From DUQW01 sp050953805 (lineage in GTDB: Bacteria; Bacillota_I; Bacilli_A; Acholeplasmatales; Acholeplasmataceae): a stretch of 64,000 bases of DNA. The notes under the pieces are model-generated. The model was not told the DNA's origin, searched no databases, and was given only the letters and a program-made list of their open reading frames with translations. Below, one piece after another: positions 1-10,339 of the stretch. Numbering within the stretch: the stretch's first letter is position 1; each line of letters opens with the position of its first letter. Location: the NCBI GenBank assembly GCA_050953805.1, contig JBMNNE010000002.1:620001-684000 (forward strand), read 5' to 3'. Made by a program: the position numbers and the translations under genes.

Positions 1-1
1 A

Positions 2-3000
2 ATTGAAGTTAAACCATACGCTATTACCGTTACACCAAATTCAAACTTAACTAAGGTATACGGTCAAGCAAATCCAGTAATTGGACATAATGCACCAACA
101 TTATTAGCAAGCGACGAGTATAGTGGAAATCTATCAAGAGTCGCAGGCGAAACTGTCGGTAATTATCTAGTATTAATTGGTGATTTGAAAGCTGGTGGAA
201 ATAATGGTGATAACTATGCAATTACTGTTGCAGAAGTAAACTTCGTAATTACACCTAAGACACTAACAGTTACTCAAGACGGAGAAATGACCTATGATGG
301 TTATCTCCAAACAGTTCCATTAACTATTGATGGAGTTGAAACAGGCGATACAGTCACAGCATCAACTGCACAAGTTAAAGATGCTAAGACATACTCACAA
401 GTAGTTACATTAGGTGGTAAAGACGCTAATAACTACCAAGTGTTAGCTGAAGTTGAAATTGAAGTTAAACCATACGCTATTACCGTTACACCAAATTCAA
501 ACTTAACTAAGGTATACGGTCAAGCAAATCCAGTAATTGGACATAATGCACCAACATTATTAGCAAGCGACGAGTATAGTGGAAATCTATCAAGAGTCGC
601 AGGCGAAACTGTCGGTAATTATCTAGTATTAATTGGTGATTTGAAAGCTGGTGGAAATAATGGTGATAACTATGCAATTACTGTTGCAGAAGTAAACTTC
701 GTAATTACACCTAAGACACTAACAGTTACTCAAGACGGAGAAATGACCTATGATGGTTATCTCCAAACAGTTCCATTAACTATTGATGGAGTTGAAACAG
801 GCGATACAGTCACAGCATCAACTGCACAAGTTAAAGATGCTAAGACATACTCACAAGTAGTTACATTAGGTGGTAAAGACGCTAATAACTACCAAGTGTT
901 AGCTGAAGTTGAAATTGAAGTTAAACCATACGCTATTACCGTTACACCAAATTCAAACTTAACTAAGGTATACGGTCAAGCAAATCCAGTAATTGGACAT
1001 AATGCACCAACATTATTAGCAAGCGACGAATATAGTGGAAATCTATCAAGAGTTGCAGGCGAAACTGTCGGTAATTATCTAGTATTAATTGGTGATTTGA
1101 AAGCTGGTGGAAATAATGGTGATAACTATGCAATTACTGTTGCAGAAGTAAACTTCGTAATTACACCTAAGACATTAACAGTCACTCAAAACGGAGAAAT
1201 GACTTATGATGGTTATCTCCAAACAGTTCCATTAACTATTGATGGAGTTGAAACAGGCGATACAGTTACAGCATCAACTGAACAAGTTAAAGATGCTAAG
1301 ACATACTCACAAGTAGTTACATTAGGCGGTAAAGACGCTAATAACTACCAAGTGTTAGCTGAAGTTGAAATTGAAGTTAAACCATACGCTATTACCGTTA
1401 CACCAAATTCAAACTTAACTAAGGTATATGGTCAAGCAAATCCAGTAATTGGACATAATGAACCAACATTATTAGCAAGCGACGAATATAGTGGAAATCT
1501 ATCAAGAGTTGCAGGCGAAACTGTCGGTAATTATCTAGTATTAATTGGTGACTTAAAAGCTGGTGGAAATAATGGTGATAACTATGCAATTACTGTTGCA
1601 GAAGTAAACTTCGTAATTACACCTAAGACACTAACAGTTACTCAAAACGGAGAAATGACCTATGATGGTTATCTCCAAACAGTTCCATTAACTATTGATG
1701 GAGTTGAAACAGGCGATACAGTCACAGCATCAACTGCACAAGTTAAAGATGCTAAGACATACTCACAAGTAGTTACATTAGGCGGTAAAGACGCTAATAA
1801 CTACCAAGTGTTAGCTGAAATTGAAATTGAAGTTAAACCATACGCTATTACCGTTACACCAAATTCAAACTTAACTAAGGTATATAGAAGTGGTGATGAT
1901 CCAATTATTGGACATAATGCACCAACATTATTAGCTAGCGACGAATATAGTGGAAATCTATCAAGAGTCGCAGGTGAAAATGCTGGTAATTATCCAGTAT
2001 TAATTGGTGATTTGAAAGCTGGTGGAAATAATGGTGATAACTATGCAATTACTGTTGCAGAAGTAAACTTCGTAATTACACCTAAGACATTAACCGTTAC
2101 TCAAGGAGGCGCTATTATCTATAATAGTGCATCTCAAGATGTACCTTTAACTGTAGTCGGAGTTGAAACAGGTGATTCGGTCACAGCATCAACTGCACAA
2201 GTTAAAAATGCTGGATCATACTCATTAGATGTTAATTTAAGTGGTGATCATGCAAATAACTATCAAGTTACAGAAAAAGTCGCAGTTACAGTTACACCTA
2301 AGACATTAACAGTAATTCAAGGAGACGATATTATTTACAATAGTGCATCTCAAGATGTACCTTTAACTGTAGTCGGAGTTGAAACAGGCGATACAGTTAA
2401 TGCGTCAACTGCACAAGTTAAAGATGCTGATTCATACTCATTAGATGTTAATTTAAGTGGCACTCATGCTGATAACTACCAAGTTACAGAAAAAGTCGCA
2501 GTTACAGTTACACCTAAGACATTAACCGTTACTCAAGGAGGCGCTATTATCTATAATAGTGCATCTCAAGATGTACCTTTAAGTGTAGTCGGAGTTGAAT
2601 CAGGTGATTCGGTCACAGCATCAACTGCACAAGTTAAAGATGCAGGATCATACTCATTAGATGTTAATTTAAGTGGTGATCATGCAAATAACTATCAAGT
2701 GACAGAAAAAGTTGCGGTTACAGTTACACCTAAGACACTAACCGTAACTCAAGGAGACGATATTATTTACAATAGTGCATCTCAAGATGTACCTTTAACT
2801 GTAGTCGGAGTTGAAACAGGCGATACAGTTAATGCGTCAACTGCACAAGTTAAAAATGCTGGATCATACTCATTAGATGTTAATTTAAGTGGTGATCATG
2901 CAAATAACTACCAAGTTACAGAAAAAGTTGCGGTTACAGTTACACCTAAGACATTAACCGTTACTCAAGGAGACGATATTATTTACAATAGTACATCTCA

Positions 3001-6000
3001 AGATGTACCTTTAACTGTACTTGGAGTTGAAACAAATGATACAGTTAATGCATCAACTGCACAAGTTAAAAATGCTGGATCATACTCATTAGATGTTAAT
3101 TTAAGTGGCACTCATGCAAATAACTACCAAGTTACAGAAAAAGTTGCGGTTACAGTTACACCTAAAACACTAACAGTAACTCAAGGAGGCGCTATTATTT
3201 ACAATAGTGCATCTCAAGATGTACCTTTAACTGTAGTCGGAGTTGAAACAAATGATACAGTTAATGCATCAACTGCACAAGTTAAAGATGCAGGATCATA
3301 CTCATTAGATGTTAATTTAAGTGGCACTCATGCTGATAACTACCAAGTTACAGAAAAAGTTGCGGTTACAGTTACACCTAAGACACTAACAGTCACTCAA
3401 AACGGAGAAATGACCTATGATGGTTATCTCCAAACAGTTCCATTAACTATTGATGGAGTTGAAATAGGCGATACAGTTACAGCATCAACGGCACAAGTTA
3501 AAGATGCTAAGACATACTCACAAGTAGTTACATTAGGCGGTAAAGACGCTAATAACTACCAAGTGTTAGCTGAAGTTGAAATTGAAGTTAAACCATACGC
3601 TATTACCGTTACACCAAATTCAAACTTAACTAAGGTATACGGACAAGCAAATCCAGTAATTGGACATAATGCACCAACATTATTAGCAAGCGACGAATAT
3701 AGTGGAAATCTATCAAGAGTTGCAGGCGAAACTGTCGGTAACTATCTAGTATTAATTGGTGACTTAAAAGCTGGTGGAAATAATGGTGATAACTATGCAA
3801 TTACTGTTGCAGAAGTAAACTTCGTAATTACACCTAAGACACTAACCGTCACTCAAAACGGAGAAATGACCTATAATGGTTATCTCCAAACAGTTCCATT
3901 AACTATTGATGGAGTTGAAACAGGCGATACAGTTACAGCATCAACGGCAAAAGTTAAAGATGCTGATACATACTCACAAGTAGTTACATTAGGCGGTAAA
4001 GACGCTAATAACTACCAAGTGTTAGCTGAAGTTGAAATTGAAGTTAAACCATACGCTATTACCGTTACACCAAATTCAAACTTAACTAAGGTATACGGTC
4101 AAGCAAATCCAGTAATTGGACATAATGAACCAACATTATTAGCAAGTGATCAATATAGCGGAAATCTATCAAGAGTTGCTGGTGAAACTGTCGGTAATTA
4201 TCTAGTATTAATTGGTAATTTGAAAGCTGGTGGAAATAATGGTGATAACTATGCAATTACTGTTGCAGAAGTAAACTTCGTAATTACACCTAAGACACTA
4301 ACAGTCACTCAAAACGGAGAAATGACTTATGATGGTTATCTCCAAACAGTTCCATTAACTATTGACGGAGTTGAAACAGGCGATACAGTTACAGCATCAA
4401 CGGCAAAAGTTAAAGATGCTGATACATACTCACAAGTAGTTACATTAGGCGGTAAAGACGCTAATAACTACCAAGTGTTAGCTGAAGTTCAAATTGAAGT
4501 TAAACCATACGCTATTACAGTTACACCAAATTCAAACTTAACTAAGGTATACGGTCAAGCAAATCCAGTAATTGGACATAATGAACCAACATTATTAGCA
4601 AGCGACGAATATAGTGGAAATCTATCAAGAGTCGCAGGTGAAAATGCTGGTAATTATCTAGTATTAATTGGTGATTTGAAAGCTGGTGGAAATAATGGTG
4701 ATAACTATGCAATTACTGTTGCAGAGGTAAACTTCGTAATCACACCAAAAGCAATAACAATTAAACCGGATACAGGTAAGACTAAAGTATACGGCCAAGC
4801 AGATCCAGAGTTTACCTTTACTCATACCGCATTAGTTGCTGGTGATGAATTTATTGCAGGCACCGCACTAGGAAGAACAAGTGGAAATGATGTTGGTGAT
4901 ACATACGCAATTACACTAGGCAATTTAAGTGCAGGTAGTAACTATACATTAGTATTAGACGCAACAACCGTCTACTTTAGCATTACACCAAAAGAAATAA
5001 CAATTAAACCGGATACAGGTAAGACTAAAGTATACGGCCAAGCAGATCCAGAGTTTACCTTTACTCATACCGCATTAGTTGCTGGTGATGAATTTATTGC
5101 AGGCACTGCACTAGGAAGAACAAGTGGAAATGATGTTGGTGATACATACGCAATTACATTAGGCAATTTAAGTGCAGGTAGTAACTATACATTAGTATTA
5201 GACGCAACAACCGTCTACTTTAGCATTACACCAAAAGCAATAACAATTAAACCGGATACAGGTAAGACTAAAGTATACGGCCAAGCAGATCCAGAGTTTA
5301 CCTTTACTCATACCGCATTAGTTGCTGGTGATGAATTTATTGCAGGCACCGCACTAGGAAGAACAAGTGGAAATGATGTTGGTGATACATACGCAATTAC
5401 ACTAGGCAATTTAAGTGCAGGTAGTAACTATACATTAGTATTAGACGCAACAACCGTCTACTTTAGCATTACACCAAAAGCAATAACAATTAAACCGGAT
5501 ACAGGTAAGACTAAAGTATACGGCCAAGCAGATCCAGAGTTTACCTTTACTCATACCGCATTAGTTGCTGGTGATGAATTTATTGCAGGCACCGCACTAG
5601 GAAGAACAAGTGGAAATGATGTTGGTGATACATACGCAATTACATTAGGCAATTTAAGTGCAGGTAGTAACTATACATTAGTATTAGACGCAACAACCGT
5701 CTACTTTAGCATTACACCAAAAGCCATCACAGTTACTCCTCATGCTAATCAATCTAAAGTTTATGGTTCACCAACAGTAATTACCTACAATGGACCAACA
5801 CTAGAATATTCAGATAGCTTTAGTGGAGCATTATCAATTGGTGGAGCTGAAAATGTTGGTATCTATACAATTGAAATAGGAACATTACAAGCTGGTGGAA
5901 ATGGCGGTAATAACTATACAATTACTGTTGCACCAGAAACTTATGAGATTACTAAGTTATTAGTAACAATTACACCTGATTCTGGTCAATCAAAAGAATA

Positions 6001-9000
6001 TGGTACTACTCCTGATCCAACACTTACTTATAGTGTTGATACAGAAGTGGAAATTGGCAATTCATTTAGTGGTGCATTGTCAAGAGACCAAGGAGAAGCT
6101 GTTAATACATATCTAATTAACATTGGTACCCTTAAGGATGATTCAGGAAACTTTAATTTACAATTTAGTGCGACACCAGTTTATTTCGCTATTACTCCAA
6201 AAACACTAACAATTACTCCTGTAGGAACATATACTTACAATGGTAGCGCACAAACTATTACATTAAACATTACCGGTATTGTTAACGGTGAAGATGTTTC
6301 AGCTTCAATTGATCCAATTAAGGATGCTGGAACAGCTTCTCATTCAGTAACTTTAACCGGTACCGCTAAGAATAATTATCGAGCCGATGATGTTTTAGTA
6401 ACAATGAATAAATTCCAATTAACATTTGGTCAAGTTAATACTCCTACTTATACAACTCAAGCTCAAAAGATTAACTTAAATGCTAACTATCAAGGAACAG
6501 ATGGTCAAAATGCTGCGACTTGGGATTTACATGTTATGAAGACTAATGTTGCTAGTGAAAATCTTAACATTCAAAATTTAGGAAACATACCAAATGACAT
6601 TGCTAAAAACTATAATATTCCTACAACATTCAATGCTGAGATGAATCCTGCTAATATTAATGATATTGTTATCGGAGTGACATTAGGAACATTAGAAGAA
6701 GATTATACTGATAATAGTGTCAAGAGCAAAGATTTTACAGCTATTGTAGGTAACTTAGAATTAACACTTAATGGTAATACTATCTCAAAAGATGGATTTA
6801 CATTTGTTCACTATAACTTCAATTCAACTACTCCTTTGACAAACATAAGTTTAGCTAATGGTGGTACAACACATATTATTAGAAGTAACATTGCAACTTA
6901 CAATAACCCTAACTTTACAGGAACATATACTAAGACAATTGATCAAGTAAGTACAAATGTCACCTATAAGTTTAAATCAGTTACTATTGGCAACAATACA
7001 ACTTACTATACAATTGAAGACGCTTTAAGAAGTGATGCATCAGGCACAAGAATTGTTAAATATAATACTTCATTTGCTGATTCTGCAGTTCAACAACAAC
7101 TATATAAAACAACAACATTTAATGTTGCTTCTGGCGTAACATTATTGTTGCCATGGGACGCTAATTATTTAACTGAACCAAATAAAGGTGGTAGGGGAGC
7201 AGCTAAAATTACTAGAGATGCAAGTTTTGTTAAATTAGTGATGCCAGCCTCTACATTAAATGTAACAGGAACCTTAGTGGTAAATGCTAATATCGGCGTT
7301 AACCAACCATTAGAAGGATATGCAGTAGCTAATGAATATGCTGAATTTGAATTAGGTAGTACCGCAGTTATGAATGTAACAGGAAAATTAACTGTTCACG
7401 GATTTGTTTATGGCGGTAAGATTTATGCTAAGAATAATTCGACAGTTAGGGAACAAATGTTAATAGGAAACTTCCCAGGTGGAACATTCTCATCTGAAAA
7501 CTATACGAAAGTATTGCCATTTGACCAGTTTGGTCTAAACCACATTTGGAGCGAACTTCATTTTAATGCTGGAGCTGAATTTATTGGTGTTGCATACATT
7601 AGTATTTCTGGTTATGATAATTTCGTTGATGCAAAAATTGCTGGAACCGATTCAAGCTACATGTTGCATATCGAAAGTGGTACAGTGGTTAAGACAATAA
7701 ACGAAGAAACCGGAAGAATGAGTTTAACTTTATTAGGAGCCAAAGTTAGCATGTATAACCTATCAGTCACAATTAGGGTATTTCTTACGACCGTTGAAAT
7801 GACTTCAAGAGATAAATATCTACCAATTCCAGGAAATCTTCATATTAATGTTAATAATAACTCAACTTTTGAAGTTAAATCTGTTTTAAAACTATTACCA
7901 GGCTCTAAAATTTCCGTTGATCAAACTTCAACGATGAATATAATGTCTAATGGTAAAGTTATTATTTTAGATGAGAATGAATATAGCTATGCTAATAATA
8001 CTAGTAAAGATGCACAAGGTTATGGTTATTATGGATACGGAACTAACAAGATAGCCAGTTATTCTGAAATTCCATCTTACAGATTCCTTGTAACGTTAGG
8101 CTATACTAGATTTGACAAAGGAACACTTAATAATAATGGAACAGTTAATATCTATGGAGGTATTGCTGGTAAAATAACTTCTTCAACAAGTAATGGTGTT
8201 GTAAATATCTATGCAGGATATGCTAAATCAGTTACAATTCTAGATTTAAATAATGATGCTGGTCAACAAAACTTTACTTATATATTAAAAGATGGAAGAG
8301 GCAATGTCATCAATCCATCACCTGGTAAATGGGTATTAGCTGAAAACGGTGATAAATGGGCGTTACCAATGACATTCAAGAAGGTGGATAATGGTATTGT
8401 AGTTGAGTCAGATGAAATATATCAAGAATTAAGTCAACCATTTGTTAAACCGGCGTGGTTTAACTCTTCGGCTCAAACATATAGTGCCGAGGTTGGAGGT
8501 TATTTAATAGCAACTAGTGAAATGCCAGGGGCATCATTTACTGGATCTAAGTATGAAGAATATGTTCAATTTGTTAATACAACCACACATACAATTACAT
8601 TTAACTTAAATGGTGGAACCGCTGATCCAATTCCTGCGTGGTCATATGTAAACGGAATGCTTTTAAATCAAGACACAATGCCTATACCAAACCCTAGCAC
8701 CGGATTCTTTGGTTGGTATACTGATGCTGCTGGAACAACAGCATGGAATTATGATACCGCTATTACTAAAGACGAAATACTTTATGCTAAATGGTTAGTA
8801 GTTACAATTACAGCAACCGCTAATCCAACAAAAGTTGGAAAGGGCAAAACCTCAACTATCACTGCAACAGTTAAAGATAGTAATGGAAATCCGTTGAGCG
8901 GTATTGAAGTAAGGTTTACTGGTGGCACATTAAATCCAACTTCGGCTTACACAAATGCTAGTGGTGTGGCAACATCGACCTTTACTATGGGTTCAAGTAA

Positions 9001-10282
9001 TACAACCATAACGGTTACTGAACAATCTCAAGGAAAAACAATAACAGTTACTGTCCAATATGATGGTGGAGGATCACCATTTATCTATTCTGAAAATGAA
9101 GAAGGCCATAAAATTTTAGAACATCAACCTTTAATTTACGATCTATTGAAGACAGTTGAAAGTACTACATATGGAACAATTAGGTATTTACAAGCCCAAG
9201 ATGGTACGTATTATATTCAAATAATAGAAGAAGGGGATTCAGTTACAGTTATAGATAACATGAAACTCTATGCGATTGATTATTTTGATGATGGAACAGT
9301 AATTTCATTAATGCACGATATAGATGGTAATCCACATACAATTAGAGAAAAAATTGCTCCAAATAGTTTTACAGATCAATATGGTAACTCTTATCTAGCT
9401 GAAGTTTTAGCACAAGATGATTTATATATGGAAGTTAATGGAAACAATCCTGATCCTATCACATATTTAACAGCAGTATTTGATAAACCTGAAAATGCAA
9501 CAAATGTTAAGTTAATGTTAGCAGCTTTAGGAAATAGTACGGATAACCGTATGGATCACGTATTAACTAGAATGTATGATACATTTAATGGATCTCAAAA
9601 CTGGTGGATATTTGATGAAGCGATGAATTATGATGAATATCATAGACAAACAATATTAGGTTTAATTGATGTTACTAAGATTCAAATTGAAGTCTTCGAT
9701 GGAGAAAAATGGGTTTCTAAAGGAAAACTAGGACCTAACATGAACTGGTTAGAGGAACTTTTAATTGTATTAGATGTTTCTGATATTCCAGGAAATGAAT
9801 TAAAGATAAGACTTGCATCACCGACAAAATTTGAGTTTACATTTGGTCATATTGCAGTGGATTACACTGATGATTTACCAATGACAATTCATGAATTAGA
9901 ATTAACAAGCGCTATATTAAATGGAACTGAAGATGTTAAAGGTATACTCGAAAGTATAGATCAAGACTATGTTGTTCTACATTCCAAAGAAGGAGTAAGA
10001 TTAGGATTTGGAGAAATTCCATTAGAAGAAGGTTATTCACGTGGATTTGGTGTTAGCACATCAGGATATGTATACGCTCACAATGCGACATTACATGATG
10101 AATTAGAACCAGAAATGAAAGGTAAATCATTTGAAGAAATTAAACAAATTATTCTTCAATCAAATCGTGAAGAATTAATTGCTAGTCTACCAACGTTAGA
10201 GGAATACTACAACATAGTTATGAGTTCTTCAACTTTAACATATGAAGAAATAATTGTAGCATTATACGCACTTTATTATTAG
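2..10282 (+). CDS. Giant MBG-repeat surface protein, 5' end outside window
   Basis: The reading frame is open from the first base, so the real start lies upstream; 3426 residues are visible. The N-terminal 2100 residues are nearly all MBG-type modules, of the family with 'YGQANP'/'KVYGQADPEF' motifs, in tandem arrays with units of 152, 72 and 81 residues. Three diverged single modules follow (about 5717-6400). Next comes a long Asn/Thr-rich beta-solenoid-like stretch (6400-8580), one InlB/Listeria-Bacteroides-type repeat (8594-8794, 'GFFGWYTD...YAKW'), one Big_1-like Ig domain (8800-9060), and a roughly 400-residue C-terminal region I do not recognise. No C-terminal TM segment, LPXTG motif or S-layer motif is visible. 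A role as an extracellular adhesin or stalk is inferred from the domains. It lies upstream of the same-strand lipoprotein gene with 57 bases between and no clear terminator. Confidence 0.85.
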   Translation: MEVKPYAITVTPNSNLTKVYGQANPVIGHNAPTLLASDEYSGNLSRVAGETVGNYLVLIGDLKAGGNNGDNYAITVAEVNFVITPKTLTVTQDGEMTYDGYLQTVPLTIDGVETGDTVTASTAQVKDAKTYSQVVTLGGKDANNYQVLAEVEIEVKPYAITVTPNSNLTKVYGQANPVIGHNAPTLLASDEYSGNLSRVAGETVGNYLVLIGDLKAGGNNGDNYAITVAEVNFVITPKTLTVTQDGEMTYDGYLQTVPLTIDGVETGDTVTASTAQVKDAKTYSQVVTLGGKDANNYQVLAEVEIEVKPYAITVTPNSNLTKVYGQANPVIGHNAPTLLASDEYSGNLSRVAGETVGNYLVLIGDLKAGGNNGDNYAITVAEVNFVITPKTLTVTQNGEMTYDGYLQTVPLTIDGVETGDTVTASTEQVKDAKTYSQVVTLGGKDANNYQVLAEVEIEVKPYAITVTPNSNLTKVYGQANPVIGHNEPTLLASDEYSGNLSRVAGETVGNYLVLIGDLKAGGNNGDNYAITVAEVNFVITPKTLTVTQNGEMTYDGYLQTVPLTIDGVETGDTVTASTAQVKDAKTYSQVVTLGGKDANNYQVLAEIEIEVKPYAITVTPNSNLTKVYRSGDDPIIGHNAPTLLASDEYSGNLSRVAGENAGNYPVLIGDLKAGGNNGDNYAITVAEVNFVITPKTLTVTQGGAIIYNSASQDVPLTVVGVETGDSVTASTAQVKNAGSYSLDVNLSGDHANNYQVTEKVAVTVTPKTLTVIQGDDIIYNSASQDVPLTVVGVETGDTVNASTAQVKDADSYSLDVNLSGTHADNYQVTEKVAVTVTPKTLTVTQGGAIIYNSASQDVPLSVVGVESGDSVTASTAQVKDAGSYSLDVNLSGDHANNYQVTEKVAVTVTPKTLTVTQGDDIIYNSASQDVPLTVVGVETGDTVNASTAQVKNAGSYSLDVNLSGDHANNYQVTEKVAVTVTPKTLTVTQGDDIIYNSTSQDVPLTVLGVETNDTVNASTAQVKNAGSYSLDVNLSGTHANNYQVTEKVAVTVTPKTLTVTQGGAIIYNSASQDVPLTVVGVETNDTVNASTAQVKDAGSYSLDVNLSGTHADNYQVTEKVAVTVTPKTLTVTQNGEMTYDGYLQTVPLTIDGVEIGDTVTASTAQVKDAKTYSQVVTLGGKDANNYQVLAEVEIEVKPYAITVTPNSNLTKVYGQANPVIGHNAPTLLASDEYSGNLSRVAGETVGNYLVLIGDLKAGGNNGDNYAITVAEVNFVITPKTLTVTQNGEMTYNGYLQTVPLTIDGVETGDTVTASTAKVKDADTYSQVVTLGGKDANNYQVLAEVEIEVKPYAITVTPNSNLTKVYGQANPVIGHNEPTLLASDQYSGNLSRVAGETVGNYLVLIGNLKAGGNNGDNYAITVAEVNFVITPKTLTVTQNGEMTYDGYLQTVPLTIDGVETGDTVTASTAKVKDADTYSQVVTLGGKDANNYQVLAEVQIEVKPYAITVTPNSNLTKVYGQANPVIGHNEPTLLASDEYSGNLSRVAGENAGNYLVLIGDLKAGGNNGDNYAITVAEVNFVITPKAITIKPDTGKTKVYGQADPEFTFTHTALVAGDEFIAGTALGRTSGNDVGDTYAITLGNLSAGSNYTLVLDATTVYFSITPKEITIKPDTGKTKVYGQADPEFTFTHTALVAGDEFIAGTALGRTSGNDVGDTYAITLGNLSAGSNYTLVLDATTVYFSITPKAITIKPDTGKTKVYGQADPEFTFTHTALVAGDEFIAGTALGRTSGNDVGDTYAITLGNLSAGSNYTLVLDATTVYFSITPKAITIKPDTGKTKVYGQADPEFTFTHTALVAGDEFIAGTALGRTSGNDVGDTYAITLGNLSAGSNYTLVLDATTVYFSITPKAITVTPHANQSKVYGSPTVITYNGPTLEYSDSFSGALSIGGAENVGIYTIEIGTLQAGGNGGNNYTITVAPETYEITKLLVTITPDSGQSKEYGTTPDPTLTYSVDTEVEIGNSFSGALSRDQGEAVNTYLINIGTLKDDSGNFNLQFSATPVYFAITPKTLTITPVGTYTYNGSAQTITLNITGIVNGEDVSASIDPIKDAGTASHSVTLTGTAKNNYRADDVLVTMNKFQLTFGQVNTPTYTTQAQKINLNANYQGTDGQNAATWDLHVMKTNVASENLNIQNLGNIPNDIAKNYNIPTTFNAEMNPANINDIVIGVTLGTLEEDYTDNSVKSKDFTAIVGNLELTLNGNTISKDGFTFVHYNFNSTTPLTNISLANGGTTHIIRSNIATYNNPNFTGTYTKTIDQVSTNVTYKFKSVTIGNNTTYYTIEDALRSDASGTRIVKYNTSFADSAVQQQLYKTTTFNVASGVTLLLPWDANYLTEPNKGGRGAAKITRDASFVKLVMPASTLNVTGTLVVNANIGVNQPLEGYAVANEYAEFELGSTAVMNVTGKLTVHGFVYGGKIYAKNNSTVREQMLIGNFPGGTFSSENYTKVLPFDQFGLNHIWSELHFNAGAEFIGVAYISISGYDNFVDAKIAGTDSSYMLHIESGTVVKTINEETGRMSLTLLGAKVSMYNLSVTIRVFLTTVEMTSRDKYLPIPGNLHINVNNNSTFEVKSVLKLLPGSKISVDQTSTMNIMSNGKVIILDENEYSYANNTSKDAQGYGYYGYGTNKIASYSEIPSYRFLVTLGYTRFDKGTLNNNGTVNIYGGIAGKITSSTSNGVVNIYAGYAKSVTILDLNNDAGQQNFTYILKDGRGNVINPSPGKWVLAENGDKWALPMTFKKVDNGIVVESDEIYQELSQPFVKPAWFNSSAQTYSAEVGGYLIATSEMPGASFTGSKYEEYVQFVNTTTHTITFNLNGGTADPIPAWSYVNGMLLNQDTMPIPNPSTGFFGWYTDAAGTTAWNYDTAITKDEILYAKWLVVTITATANPTKVGKGKTSTITATVKDSNGNPLSGIEVRFTGGTLNPTSAYTNASGVATSTFTMGSSNTTITVTEQSQGKTITVTVQYDGGGSPFIYSENEEGHKILEHQPLIYDLLKTVESTTYGTIRYLQAQDGTYYIQIIEEGDSVTVIDNMKLYAIDYFDDGTVISLMHDIDGNPHTIREKIAPNSFTDQYGNSYLAEVLAQDDLYMEVNGNNPDPITYLTAVFDKPENATNVKLMLAALGNSTDNRMDHVLTRMYDTFNGSQNWWIFDEAMNYDEYHRQTILGLIDVTKIQIEVFDGEKWVSKGKLGPNMNWLEELLIVLDVSDIPGNELKIRLASPTKFEFTFGHIAVDYTDDLPMTIHELELTSAILNGTEDVKGILESIDQDYVVLHSKEGVRLGFGEIPLEEGYSRGFGVSTSGYVYAHNATLHDELEPEMKGKSFEEIKQIILQSNREELIASLPTLEEYYNIVMSSSTLTYEEIIVALYALYY
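254..2080 (+). repeat. Tandem 456-bp composite repeats, first block
   Basis: Four in-frame units start at 254, 710, 1166 and 1622. Each is a 216-bp half (72 aa, starting PKTLTVTQ) plus a 240-bp half (80 aa, starting PYAITVTP). A partial unit precedes them from base 1. The stretch 1-456 appears identical to 457-912; later units carry a few silent or missense changes. The last unit is 3 bp longer because YGQANP is replaced by YRSGDDP. Confidence 0.95.
2081..3376 (+). repeat. Six tandem 216-bp repeats
   Basis: Units start at 2081, 2297, 2513, 2729, 2945 and 3161, exactly 216 bp (72 codons) apart. Each encodes a module beginning PKTLTV and ending EKVAVTVT. They are homologous to the first half of the 456-bp composite unit but have diverged from it (NSASQDVPL in place of DGYLQTVPL). 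The block sits between two blocks of 456-bp units. Confidence 0.95.
3377..4744 (+). repeat. Tandem 456-bp composite repeats, second block
   Basis: Three units start at 3377, 3833 and 4289. They are the same composite module as at 254-2080 and close to it at the DNA level, which suggests recent duplication or gene conversion across the intervening 216-bp block. Confidence 0.95.
4745..5716 (+). repeat. Four tandem 243-bp repeats (MBG, YGX type)
   Basis: Units start at 4745, 4988, 5231 and 5474, 243 bp (81 codons) each. Every copy encodes KVYGQADPEF and a conserved GRTSGNDVGD turn. The copies differ at only a few bases, such as GCA/GAA after CCAAAA and ACC/ACT before GCACTAGG. Confidence 0.95.
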
Positions 10283-10339
10283 ATTTTATTCTTCTAACGA
10301 CAATTTGTATATATTATGAGGAAAGCGAAGTATAAAATT

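Noticed and set aside
185..187. Apparent start of the giant MBG gene at 185
   Set aside because: It is a TTG inside a repeat unit, and the frame is open to the first base with the same repeat. The gene begins upstream of the window.
1..5716. Regular repeats as a CRISPR array
   Set aside because: The units are 216-456 bp, coding, in frame, and touch each other without unique spacers.
2..10282. LPXTG or other sortase anchor on the giant protein
   Set aside because: The C-terminus (EEIIVALYALYY) has no LPXTG, no TM helix and no basic tail.
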